This document shows positions 6,947 to 15,807 of a DNA stretch of 64,000 nucleotides, piece after piece. The notes under the pieces are model-generated. The model did no database searches. It had not been told where the DNA came from and saw only the letters and a list, made by a program, of their open reading frames with translations. How positions within the stretch are numbered: position 1 is the first letter of the stretch; the number at the start of each line of letters is the position of its first letter. This stretch comes from Prevotellaceae bacterium UBA1726. GTDB taxonomy: Bacteria > Bacteroidota > Bacteroidia > Bacteroidales > Bacteroidaceae. Both the position numbers and the translations under genes were made by a program. Where the stretch lies: the NCBI GenBank assembly GCA_002316005.1, contig DCIM01000039.1:1-64000 (forward strand). The letters run 5' to 3'.

Positions 6947-8863
6947 ATGCACATGAGTCCATTAATAAGTCATATAATAGCTTTCTTAGGCAGTAGCATC
7001 ACAGCAGTCATCATTATGCCATGGCTGCTGAGTCTTTGTCGCAAGTTGGAACTGACTTATGACTCAAACGACCATCATCATTTCCCTATTCCACGCATTG
7101 GGGGAATGATTCTGGCACCAGCAGCAGCCGTAGGCCTTGGTCTTTCGCTTGGTTTGCGCACATATAACGGAACTGTCGGCGAGACACTCAAAATCTCCAC
7201 ACTATTCATTATGATAGGAATGATGCTCATCTATATTTTGGGCATTATTGACGATATTTTCCATCTTAACAAATGGCAGAAACGACTACTTATTCTGTGT
7301 GCCAGTCTTGCCTTTCCTATCTGTGGCCTTTACATCAACAACCTTTTCGGTTTCCTCGGATTTCAGGAGATAAGCCAGACTGCGGGATGCATTATTACCG
7401 TAATAGCAACAATACTTATCATCAAGGGCCTTGAAGAACTCAACGACAGCGACGGACTCGTAGGAGGTATTTGCCTTCCTCCGCTCATTGCTTACGGAGC
7501 AATCTTCTATAGTCTTGGCTACTATAGTTATTCGGCTACAGCATTTGCAATGCTTGGATCATTGCTGGTCTATCTCTATTACAACATTTTCGGTGACAAA
7601 CGCATAGGAACAAAGACATATATGGGGCATGCAGGTGCCATGATGCTCAGTTTCTGCATCGTCTATATGTCGCTGAAATATGCAATGGTCAACAAGAATG
7701 TCATTGCGCCTCATACAGATGGATTGCTTCTTTCCTATACATTGCTCATCATTCCTTTGTTTGAATATATCCGTGTCTGGACAATAAGCGTCTGGCTTGG
7801 CTTGAACAATAACCTGAGAAGAAAGCTGCATATCCAGCATAAGTTGACTGCAAAGAAATTCACCCAACTCCAGACATTGGGTATTATTCTCCTTGCCGAT
7901 CTTCTGCTTATTGTTCTCAACCTTGCCCTCCATCATCTGGCAGGACTTAGTCTTACTTGGGTTGTAATAATCGACATTATTGTTTATTCAGCCTGGCAAA
8001 TTGCAACATCTCGCCAGAAGGAACATATTGCAACTACTCATAAACTTCCAGAGGATTTCAAGGATTATGTTGGAAAGGAAGGACTTGTAAGTGTTATTAT
8101 GCCTACCTACAATTCATCCAATTTCGTTGCAGAGAGCATTGACAGCATTCTTTCGCAGACTTATCAGAATCTCGAACTTATCATTAGCGATGATTGTAGT
8201 AGTGATAACACAATGGAGATTCTCGAGGATTATGCGAAACGTGACAGCAGAATCATCATTCAACGCAACGAGAAGAACGGTGGTGCTGGTGTGTCACGAA
8301 ACAATAGCATAAAGAGAGCTACTGGACAGTATATTGCTTTCTGCGATAGTGACGACCGATGGGTGCCTAAGAAACTGGAAAAGCAGATTGAATATATGAA
8401 ATTGCAGGATATTGCACTTTGTTTCTCGCCTTATTACACATGCGACGAGAACAGTCAGTATCTTGGATATATCAGTGCTCCACGTCGAGTAAATCTTTTC
8501 CAGATGATGTGCGATAACAAGATGGGATTCCTCACTTGTATATATGACACGAAAGCACTTGGCAAACGCTATATGCCAAAACAGCGCAAACGCCAGGACC
8601 ATGCACTCTTGCTTAATCTGCTTAAGGATTGCAAGTTTGCCTACAGCATCCCTACTCCACTTGCCCACTATCGTATTCATTCAGGAAATATGAGCGCAAA
8701 CAAAATCAGTTTGCTAAAATACAATGCTCAGACATATACCGAAGTTTTCGGTTGGAACAAGGCTTTAAGTTATGTATTCCTGTTCACATTCTTCTTGCCT
8801 ACTTATTTTTGGAAAAGAATAAAGAATATCTTGCTCACAATAGCAAGAGCAGCAAAAAACTAA
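6947..8863 (+). CDS. WecA/MraY-like membrane domain fused to a GT2 glycosyltransferase
   Basis: The product has 638 residues. Residues 1-370 form a polytopic membrane domain of the polyprenyl-phosphate HexNAc-1-phosphate transferase type: PRIGG at 49-53, the Asp pair D102-D103 in GIIDDIFHLNK, and NDSDGLVGG at 166-174. The loop that is normally MGDAGS reads MGHAGA (226-231), replacing a metal-binding Asp by His, and the usual HIHH motif reads HIQH. From about residue 381 a complete GT-A family 2 domain begins (VSVIMPTYNSSN, SDDCSSDN, DSDDRW at 467-472). With an intact initiating transferase upstream, the membrane half may be altered or serve mainly as an anchor. Two genes usually encode these functions; no stop or frameshift lies between the halves. 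Confidence 0.85.
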   Translation: MHMSPLISHIIAFLGSSITAVIIMPWLLSLCRKLELTYDSNDHHHFPIPRIGGMILAPAAAVGLGLSLGLRTYNGTVGETLKISTLFIMIGMMLIYILGIIDDIFHLNKWQKRLLILCASLAFPICGLYINNLFGFLGFQEISQTAGCIITVIATILIIKGLEELNDSDGLVGGICLPPLIAYGAIFYSLGYYSYSATAFAMLGSLLVYLYYNIFGDKRIGTKTYMGHAGAMMLSFCIVYMSLKYAMVNKNVIAPHTDGLLLSYTLLIIPLFEYIRVWTISVWLGLNNNLRRKLHIQHKLTAKKFTQLQTLGIILLADLLLIVLNLALHHLAGLSLTWVVIIDIIVYSAWQIATSRQKEHIATTHKLPEDFKDYVGKEGLVSVIMPTYNSSNFVAESIDSILSQTYQNLELIISDDCSSDNTMEILEDYAKRDSRIIIQRNEKNGGAGVSRNNSIKRATGQYIAFCDSDDRWVPKKLEKQIEYMKLQDIALCFSPYYTCDENSQYLGYISAPRRVNLFQMMCDNKMGFLTCIYDTKALGKRYMPKQRKRQDHALLLNLLKDCKFAYSIPTPLAHYRIHSGNMSANKISLLKYNAQTYTEVFGWNKALSYVFLFTFFLPTYFWKRIKNILLTIARAAKN

Positions 8864-8869
8864 AATCTA

Positions 8870-9682
8870 ATGAAAAAGTTCCTACTTTTTTTCCTTGTAA
8901 CATTGATTTGTGCAGCAGATTCAATACAAATTAAAGCTCAAATTGATGAAAATAGTGGCTACAAACTGATTTTTCAAGACGAATTCAATCAAAAGAATGG
9001 TTCACAACCTGATTCAAAGTATTGGACTCGTGTTGAAGCAAGTAATAGTATGTGGGCTCAATGGATAAGGCAGGATAAAGACTTGGTCTATATAAAAAAC
9101 GGGAAACTGGTTTGCCTGGGAAAGCCCAACAAGAAGGACAAGACACATAAAAGTATGCGTACCGGTGCTATATGGACCAAGGACAAGTTCTTTTTCCAAT
9201 ATGGCAAGGTTGAGGTTCGTATGAGAACCAACAATAACTTAGGCAATTTCCCGGCTGTATGGATGAAGAACCAACTGCGTGAAAAGACAGGCATTTATGC
9301 AGAAATTGATATTGTTGAGATGTTTGGCAACAAATCCGAGAGCCAGCATTGCATTCACTCACACTATACACAAACAACTCCCAAGCACAAAGAGCATAAT
9401 AGGAATCAGTTCAGCTGTGATGTCACAAAATGGCATATCTATGGAATAGAATGGACCGAAACATTCGTCAGATGGACTGTCGATGGCATAACTGTTGCTG
9501 TTTACAACAAACCAACAGATAAGGATTTGCTAAATAAAAAAGCATGGACATTCGACACTCCATTCTATCTTATTATAAACCAAAGTGTAGGTGATGGTAC
9601 ATACGACTGGGCTATACCAAATTTCAACAAAACCTACAAAACAGAGTTTGATTGGATTAGAGTCTACCAAAAGAAAATCTAA
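8870..9682 (+). CDS. Secreted GH16 family glycoside hydrolase
   Basis: The 270-residue product has a signal peptide (about 1-24, ending KAQ) and a single GH16 beta-sandwich domain. The catalytic motif ExDxxE is intact: E145, D147 and E150 in AEIDIVEMFG. LIFQDEFN near residue 33 and the closing FDWIRVYQK are typical. GH16 enzymes cleave beta-1,3 or beta-1,4 glucans and galactans. Encoded 6 nt after the WecA/GT2 fusion, it may trim or release the polysaccharide made by this locus. The gene looks more AT-rich than its neighbours, which may point to separate acquisition. The substrate cannot be read from the sequence. Confidence 0.9.
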   Translation: MKKFLLFFLVTLICAADSIQIKAQIDENSGYKLIFQDEFNQKNGSQPDSKYWTRVEASNSMWAQWIRQDKDLVYIKNGKLVCLGKPNKKDKTHKSMRTGAIWTKDKFFFQYGKVEVRMRTNNNLGNFPAVWMKNQLREKTGIYAEIDIVEMFGNKSESQHCIHSHYTQTTPKHKEHNRNQFSCDVTKWHIYGIEWTETFVRWTVDGITVAVYNKPTDKDLLNKKAWTFDTPFYLIINQSVGDGTYDWAIPNFNKTYKTEFDWIRVYQKKI

Positions 9683-9684
9683 AG

Positions 9685-11823
9685 ATGGTTTTTATTTTTT
9701 CACTTGTTAGTATCCTACTCGTATTTCTGGGAGTACAGATACAGATAAACGAAATCTCTCTTCTTAAAGGGAATATCAATTACAAGATTGGTATTGCTCA
9801 ATGGATCACATATATCACAGCTGTAATAGCATTGAGCATCTCAATCAACCAGTTGTTTGTTGCCAACATTCTTTTGGAAATACTTACAACAGGCATTGTT
9901 CTTTTTGTTTTTATTATAAGTGAATATCTACTTGCCCGTATCCAACCTTCTCGGGTTCGTTACTCGTGGTACTGGCGATTCATTGTTACTTATATCTGCG
10001 CTTTCGTTTGCTATCACCTCAGTATATTGATTGGCTCGGAGGTTCTTCCTACTATACCTTTTATTATTGCAGGAATATACCTTCGAAACACTCCATTTGG
10101 AATCACTCACGGGAAAAACCTTTGGATTGCAAACTACATGCAAAGAAACCCCAAGATTGACTTTACAGAGTCTACTGCCACAAATTCGATTATTCCAGAT
10201 TGCTCTTTTGCAGGAAGAAAACAGGAGTTTAATGCAAAACAGACTTTTGATGTCACCTCATTTGGGGTAATTCCAGATTCGTCTAAGGATCAGACCGAAG
10301 CGATTCAGAATGTCATTGACAAGGCTTGCGAGGCAGGTGGGGGAAGGGTGTATTTCCCAAAAGGTCGTTATCTGCTGAATATGGGAGGCAACAGGTTCCT
10401 CAAGATTAATCATTCAAACATCACTCTTGATGGCGAGACTAACAATGACAGAATGCCTCTTGCCGAACTTGTAAACTGTGGCAAGACATCGCGTGGCGTA
10501 AAGAATCCGTGGATATCACCTTTCTTGATTACTACTGGCGAAAACCTTCAACCAAGCAATGAGTTCTGGGGATTGCAGTTCCGCAAAAAAAAGGATTTCT
10601 TCAATAGAAGCAATTCTCTTTCAGATCCTGGTAGCGATGGAAAGATTCTCACTCCCGACTTTGCAACAAAGGTCACAGAATCTTCGCTTAAGGGCGAAAG
10701 CATTCTGCATGTAGAGAATAGTAGTGAGGTAGGCAAATATATCATGTTGGGACTATACAACACGACTGCAGAGGGTAACCTTATCCACGATATCCTTGGT
10801 ATGGACTTGCGTCCGGAATGGACTATAGCAAACCGCGCCGGTGAGGAGGAAGCGCCTTCATATCAATGGCTTGTGGAGGTAAAAAACATCATTGACGAGC
10901 ACACCATTGAGTTGGTCCGTCCGTTGCTTCGTGACTGCGACATGAAATACGAACCCGCCGTCTTCAATACAAAGATGCTGGAGAACATCTGCATCTGCAA
11001 TCTTATCATAAGTAGTCGTTGGAGCGGTTTGTTCCGTCATCATGGATTCCCCCTCTACTATAGTATACCAAAAACACAGGAAATGGACTATGGCTGGAAT
11101 GCCATTAACATGAAACGTGTTGCACATGGCGAGGTTCGCAATGTCATCATCAAGGACTTCACCAACCCTCTCTATGTGATGGACAGCCGAAATGTAACAA
11201 TAAGGGATATTCTCATCAAGGGTTATGACGGCCATCAAGGTTTGAAGATTTACGCACATGCTTGTGATAATCTCTTTGAGAATATCATCTTTGAGAATCA
11301 CTATGCTGATATGATGGGCGGTGAAGGAAATGCCTACGCCAATGTATTCCATAACATCAGTTATCTTAATCCCGTCTTCAAACCTGTCGATTATGATTTT
11401 CACGGATTCTCAGAAGGTCCGATGAGTCCTCCTGCTGACAATATCTTCGCCCATATCTACGGATTCCGCTATATGAAATCGGCTGGCGCCATTACACACC
11501 TTCCTTCTTGCGCTCAGAATAACCTTTGGTGGAATACCATTACAGAAGGCGAAAAAGAAGGTGATTATTTATTCTATGCAATGACATACCGCCAGAAGAA
11601 AGGTCTATTGCGATTCGTAACCGCTGTCGGATATTCAGTGGCAATGATTCAAAAAACTCGCAACCTCTCACCAAAGGCGTTTTTTGCCAATGTCAAGGAT
11701 AAACTGGCAAGTATCGACCAAACCGGAGCTCCAAGAAGCGAACACTACAGATTGTATTTCCCAAAGAGCCGAGTGGTTGGTATCAAGACTACGGGCATAG
11801 TTCCCACAGACTCTGCTAATTAA
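9685..11823 (+). CDS. Membrane-anchored right-handed beta-helix (pectate-lyase-like) protein
   Basis: The product has 712 residues. Residues 1-150 carry four or five hydrophobic helices without a cleavable signal. From about 185 a pectate-lyase-3-type domain starts (FDVTSFGVIPDSSKDQTEAIQ, then GGGRVYFPKGRYLL), followed by the repeating short strands of a parallel beta-helix (NVTIRDILIKG, DNLFENIIFEN, YANVFHNISY). Such folds occur in polysaccharide lyases, hydrolases and epimerases. The start is 2 nt after the GH16 stop. It is the last gene of the plus-strand operon and its stop overlaps the stop of the convergent deacetylase gene by four bases. The membrane-helix/beta-helix combination is unusual; a role in processing nascent polymer is inferred. 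Confidence 0.75.
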   Translation: MVFIFSLVSILLVFLGVQIQINEISLLKGNINYKIGIAQWITYITAVIALSISINQLFVANILLEILTTGIVLFVFIISEYLLARIQPSRVRYSWYWRFIVTYICAFVCYHLSILIGSEVLPTIPFIIAGIYLRNTPFGITHGKNLWIANYMQRNPKIDFTESTATNSIIPDCSFAGRKQEFNAKQTFDVTSFGVIPDSSKDQTEAIQNVIDKACEAGGGRVYFPKGRYLLNMGGNRFLKINHSNITLDGETNNDRMPLAELVNCGKTSRGVKNPWISPFLITTGENLQPSNEFWGLQFRKKKDFFNRSNSLSDPGSDGKILTPDFATKVTESSLKGESILHVENSSEVGKYIMLGLYNTTAEGNLIHDILGMDLRPEWTIANRAGEEEAPSYQWLVEVKNIIDEHTIELVRPLLRDCDMKYEPAVFNTKMLENICICNLIISSRWSGLFRHHGFPLYYSIPKTQEMDYGWNAINMKRVAHGEVRNVIIKDFTNPLYVMDSRNVTIRDILIKGYDGHQGLKIYAHACDNLFENIIFENHYADMMGGEGNAYANVFHNISYLNPVFKPVDYDFHGFSEGPMSPPADNIFAHIYGFRYMKSAGAITHLPSCAQNNLWWNTITEGEKEGDYLFYAMTYRQKKGLLRFVTAVGYSVAMIQKTRNLSPKAFFANVKDKLASIDQTGAPRSEHYRLYFPKSRVVGIKTTGIVPTDSAN

Positions 11824-12758
11824 TGTTTGACTAATACAACTGGTTGGTTTGGTATGGCGTCTACAAGTTCTGTGACATCATCGTGTTGCACAACAAGCGT
11901 CAATGGTTGTTTGTATAGATTAGTATCCAGCGTTGTCGCAACAATAGCCACCACATCACCATTATCATTCTTGTAGAGTTGTAGTTTTGATTTGTCTCGC
12001 TCTGTCACATACGACACAGCATCGTGGAAATTCGCAATCCAGACAGTCCCGGTCTTTGAACTAATATAATCAAAGAAGTTCCACAGAATGTCGGGATTAC
12101 GCCAATAGTCATAATCCTTATTAATTCCGTGCAACATCGCTACCGACCAGGATCTGTTTTCAATACACTTGTCAACCCATTTTTTTAGATTGGTATAGGT
12201 ATCCTTTCGTTCTGTTTGCCCGAAGCCGGTCTCAAAAGTGCGCACTCCTACTCTACCCTCCATTGCAATGGCTATCAATTCATCCGTTCTTGCATTATGA
12301 GGAAAGGATAATGTTAATGGTCGCTTACCAGTCCACTTTTCTATTGCGGAATCGTTCATTGCAATCTCTTTCCTTACCGAGTCCAAAGATATCGTAGTCA
12401 GTTTTGTATGCCCCCAGGTATGATTAGAGACCTCAAATCCTCTTTGGAACAAATCGTAGACATCTGACTCAGAAAGCAGATTGTACTTTGACTGGTCATA
12501 AGAACGGATCTTTCTTCCATTGATAAAAAATGTTGCCGGAAGGTTTCGTCTTTCTAATTGTGGAACTGCATTCTCATATTGATCATAAGTACCATCATCA
12601 AAAGTAAGCGTGATGCATGATGTCTTATTATCATAGTAGTGGGCAATATATGCCTTGACGCCATCCAGTTCTATTACTTCCGGTACATATTCCCAGATAT
12701 CACTCGAACAAGAAAGGAACAAAAGCATTATTGTTAGGATAGGTAATAGTTTTCTCAT
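11820..12758 (-). CDS. Polysaccharide deacetylase-family lipoprotein (NodB domain)
   Basis: The product has 312 residues. A lipobox (LLFLSC, Cys 17) predicts an outer-membrane or periplasmic lipoprotein. The NodB catalytic motif TFDDG is at 52-56 (D54, D55), and the second metal-binding motif SNHTWGH supplies H113 and H117. The usual third motif is recognisable as RPLTLSFPHN. It should remove N- or O-acetyl groups from the polysaccharide. It is the last gene of the minus-strand operon, 3 nt after the GT2 gene. Its stop codon overlaps that of the plus-strand beta-helix gene, so no terminator fits between the operons. Confidence 0.87.
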   Translation of the reverse strand: MRKLLPILTIMLLFLSCSSDIWEYVPEVIELDGVKAYIAHYYDNKTSCITLTFDDGTYDQYENAVPQLERRNLPATFFINGRKIRSYDQSKYNLLSESDVYDLFQRGFEVSNHTWGHTKLTTISLDSVRKEIAMNDSAIEKWTGKRPLTLSFPHNARTDELIAIAMEGRVGVRTFETGFGQTERKDTYTNLKKWVDKCIENRSWSVAMLHGINKDYDYWRNPDILWNFFDYISSKTGTVWIANFHDAVSYVTERDKSKLQLYKNDNGDVVAIVATTLDTNLYKQPLTLVVQHDDVTELVDAIPNQPVVLVKH

Positions 12759-12761
12759 CTT

Positions 12762-13565
12762 TTAAATCCAGTTCTTTTTCATTACCTTCAGCATTGCAGC
12801 TACTATACGTGACGTAAAGAACAACATGTCATTGTGAGCGACATCGCTGAAATACATCTTTATATTAGCAATGATTAGTCTCTTTATCTGCTGTCTTTTT
12901 GCTGTTTGCGAGGCTCTATGCGAGGCTGATGCCTGACGCACTCTACGATAATATATGCAATTCTCATCCGATAGTATAATAGTCTTTACTCTCGACGAGA
13001 TACTGGTCATAAACAAAGAATCCTCACTCAGAGTGAAGGAAGTGTCAAATCGTTTCCCGTTTATCACTGAGCGTGGAATCAGTTTGCAGCAACTTGAACT
13101 CATCAGACTTCTTCCCTTGAACAATGAGACATAGCCATAAGGTTTGCAACGCTTGAAGGCACGAGTGATATAACTGTCACTCTCCTCACCTGTTTCCTCA
13201 TGGTAATCAATCTCATTTGATGCCACGATACTGTTTTCTTTCACCATTGAAAGCATATCTTTAAGATATGTCGGTGTCACCCAGTCGTCATCATCAATCA
13301 GGGCGAGATAATCGCCTGTTGCGGCATCAAGTCCGATATTTCGGGCATTCGAAACTCCTCCTTCATCGGTATGGAGTAGCCTAACCTGCAATGCTGGATA
13401 ATTACATAATCTATTATTGAGCATACTGATATAGGGCTCATTGCACCCATTCAGCACAATGATAATCTCAAACTCGCTCTTCGCCAATGTCTGCATGTTC
13501 AGCGAGTCAAGACATTTCCATATATAATCGCCTGGACGATAGGAAGGAATGATTACCGATATCAT
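12762..13565 (-). CDS. GT2 family glycosyltransferase
   Basis: This 267-residue soluble GT-A enzyme opens with ISVIIPSYRPGDYIWKCLDSLNMQT, has GVSNARNIGLDAATGDYLALIDDDDW as the nucleotide-sugar and metal-binding DxD region (about 73-98), and an acceptor-side SEDSLFM motif near 180. It likely adds one sugar of the repeat unit in the cytoplasm. It sits 4 nt after the WbsX-type gene and 3 nt before the deacetylase gene, within the seven-gene export/polymerisation operon. Donor and acceptor sugars cannot be told from sequence. Confidence 0.9.
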   Translation of the reverse strand: MISVIIPSYRPGDYIWKCLDSLNMQTLAKSEFEIIIVLNGCNEPYISMLNNRLCNYPALQVRLLHTDEGGVSNARNIGLDAATGDYLALIDDDDWVTPTYLKDMLSMVKENSIVASNEIDYHEETGEESDSYITRAFKRCKPYGYVSLFKGRSLMSSSCCKLIPRSVINGKRFDTSFTLSEDSLFMTSISSRVKTIILSDENCIYYRRVRQASASHRASQTAKRQQIKRLIIANIKMYFSDVAHNDMLFFTSRIVAAMLKVMKKNWI

Positions 13566-13569
13566 AGAT

Positions 13570-14730
13570 TTATTCTTCTATTGCCTTACGTATTGCCTGC
13601 AACCAACCATGACCGTATTGCAAATCGGGTTCCACATAGTTGCCTTCGCCCCACTCATTCCATGACTTCAGAATAATAAGACGATGCTCTGGATCGCGAT
13701 CTTTCACAAGATCAACAGCCTCACGTACATGTTTCTCGAAGTTGTCGGGATTGGCATTGATATATATTCCGTCCCATGCCGCACGACGAGGAGTGCGGTC
13801 CCATTGTGGCAGAATTGTAGGATATACATTTTCCCATTTGTCCTCTGGCGCGAAATAGTTTTTCATTGTCTTGACATAGTCAAAACGCTGCCCAACCTTC
13901 ACACCAATACGACGAAGTCCTGTCTTGGCAAGATTCTTTACCTTTCCATCTGCAAGCATCTCTCCACGTCGTTTGCCAAAGGAGTTGACTGCATCAAACC
14001 CCATGTCGAGGATACCCTGATACACCTCTGCACTACTCTCCAGATTTGGGAGGACACGCTTGCGGTTTCCTTCTTCATCCTGCTTGAATGCGAGTGTTGT
14101 CGTTGTGATACCGATGAGATAGAGTCCTGGCAGTCCATTCTCGACAGCGAGTTCACGCCATGTCTTTATCCATTCGCGTACATGTGGGTGGTCCCATGGT
14201 GCCCAGAGGATAAACACAGGTTTGCCATCGACTGTAATATAACGTTTATCCTTGAACGCAGGAAGCAACGACATGAAATGCTGCACATCATCCTCACGAC
14301 CTGGATATAGTTGCTCAAGGAACATTGAGTTGTCTTGTAGGGCCGATTTACGCTGCCATGTCTTATTGCTCCACGAATGGTTTGCCCAGCACAGGCAAAA
14401 TGGGAAATCCGGTTTCCCACTTGCCACAACCTCATTGAACGGGCGTTCGAGCAACTGACGGCCATTGCCAAACCAATAATGGTAATAGCAGAATCCTTCT
14501 ATTCCTGCCTCGCGTGCCAGCTCTGCCTGCTGCTCGCGTGTTTCTGGCAAACGGAGGTCGTAGAATCCCAAATCTGCCGGAATCTTTGGCTGGACATGGC
14601 CTTTGAACATAGGCTTTGCCTGGGCAACATTTGTCCACTCCGTAAAACCTGGTCCCCACCACGCATCATTCTCTGGAATTGGATGATACTGTGGCAAATA
14701 TAACGCTAATACTCTTGCTTTCATAATCAT
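13570..14730 (-). CDS. WbsX-type / GH99-like domain protein
   Basis: The 386-residue product begins ARVLALYLPQYHPIPENDAWWGPGFTEWTNVAQAKP, the signature of the WbsX family, which has a GH99-like barrel and is common in O-antigen and capsule clusters as a putative glycosyltransferase. Further family motifs are GFCYYHYWFGNGRQLLERP (near 77-96), CLCWANHSW, and the closing LKSWNEWGEGNYVEPD. No signal peptide is present, so it should act in the cytoplasm. Two in-frame ATGs (14730 and 14724) are possible starts. Genes on both sides are within 4-9 nt. Confidence 0.88.
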   Translation of the reverse strand: MIMKARVLALYLPQYHPIPENDAWWGPGFTEWTNVAQAKPMFKGHVQPKIPADLGFYDLRLPETREQQAELAREAGIEGFCYYHYWFGNGRQLLERPFNEVVASGKPDFPFCLCWANHSWSNKTWQRKSALQDNSMFLEQLYPGREDDVQHFMSLLPAFKDKRYITVDGKPVFILWAPWDHPHVREWIKTWRELAVENGLPGLYLIGITTTTLAFKQDEEGNRKRVLPNLESSAEVYQGILDMGFDAVNSFGKRRGEMLADGKVKNLAKTGLRRIGVKVGQRFDYVKTMKNYFAPEDKWENVYPTILPQWDRTPRRAAWDGIYINANPDNFEKHVREAVDLVKDRDPEHRLIILKSWNEWGEGNYVEPDLQYGHGWLQAIRKAIEE

Positions 14731-14739
14731 TGGTGTTTT

Positions 14740-15798
14740 CTATACCTCCCAAAGGAGAGAGAAGTTTATGTAATGTAATCCCCAGTTCAGATACAACAGT
14801 CCTATTATCATGCAGATAATGACTGCAATCCATCGTGGGCGTATGGAATAACAAATATTCGTGAACAATATGATTGTGATGATTCGGAATAGATAACTGA
14901 TTCTTTGTGAGAGTACAGGAAGGAATCCAAATACCGTGTATGAACACAGACCTATTGCAAATATCTTCATCATCAATGGAAAATACTTGTTCCTCTTTGT
15001 AATAGTGTCAGAGAAGTAAAGCAGATAGTAGAACACAAAAATGGTAAGAAGATGGAACGGACTGCGTACATTAATTGTCACATTAGTAAGTCCTGTTGCT
15101 GTTGCCATCTGATAGAGTGCCAGTTTATTTCCAATATATGGCAAATCAACATTCATGATGATAGAACCACCAACATAATAAACAACATATGAAAATGGTA
15201 TGGATATTGCCAGAACAATTTTCCATTTTTGCGAAAGTTTCTTGTTGCTAAAGAACAATAACGGTAACAAAGCCAATGCCGACAAATGAAAGAATGCTCC
15301 CAACAACAGCAAAGCGGTTGCAAGAAGGCGTCTTTTCTCTGCTATAGGAATAATGGTTAGTAGGAATATACCCGACATCAATCCAGTTCGTATCTGTGTC
15401 ACTTCGTGCAGTTCAAAGTAGAATCCAAGGTAGAACAGTACTGCAAGAAACACATAATCTGTAAGTTTGCGGAAGGCTATGAATTTCAGTGTGACACCCC
15501 AAAAGGCATAGAACAAGAAGAGCACATGGACATCTGATGAGAAGTTGTTGAAAAGTGCTGAAAGCCAGATGTAAGAAACATCTGTATTTGATGCTACACG
15601 CTCATTATAATAGTTTATGTATGTAGATTGATATTGCACAGAATCGGCATCAATGCCAATCTCACGCAAACCGGCAACCAAAATGAGGACTATACCAATC
15701 ATAATGTAAGTAGTCAGACTCATCACCTTTGGAAGTCGATCCTCAAAGAAGGCCAACAATGCTGTAATGAAAAATAAGAATATAATGATATATGCCAT
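14740..15798 (-). CDS. EpsG-family polysaccharide polymerase (Wzy-like)
   Basis: The 352-residue polytopic membrane protein has about ten hydrophobic segments. The loop after the second helix reads AGLREIGIDADSVQY, the EpsG-family pattern, and the helix around residue 130 ends HEVTQIRTGLMSGIFL, also typical. EpsG-type proteins polymerise lipid-linked repeat units at the periplasmic face. It lies between the flippase gene and the WbsX-type gene with 9-nt gaps. No other polymerase candidate occurs in this locus, which supports the assignment. Confidence 0.85.
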   Translation of the reverse strand: MAYIIIFLFFITALLAFFEDRLPKVMSLTTYIMIGIVLILVAGLREIGIDADSVQYQSTYINYYNERVASNTDVSYIWLSALFNNFSSDVHVLFLFYAFWGVTLKFIAFRKLTDYVFLAVLFYLGFYFELHEVTQIRTGLMSGIFLLTIIPIAEKRRLLATALLLLGAFFHLSALALLPLLFFSNKKLSQKWKIVLAISIPFSYVVYYVGGSIIMNVDLPYIGNKLALYQMATATGLTNVTINVRSPFHLLTIFVFYYLLYFSDTITKRNKYFPLMMKIFAIGLCSYTVFGFLPVLSQRISYLFRIITIILFTNICYSIRPRWIAVIICMIIGLLYLNWGLHYINFSLLWEV

Positions 15799-15807
15799 AT
15801 TTTCTTT

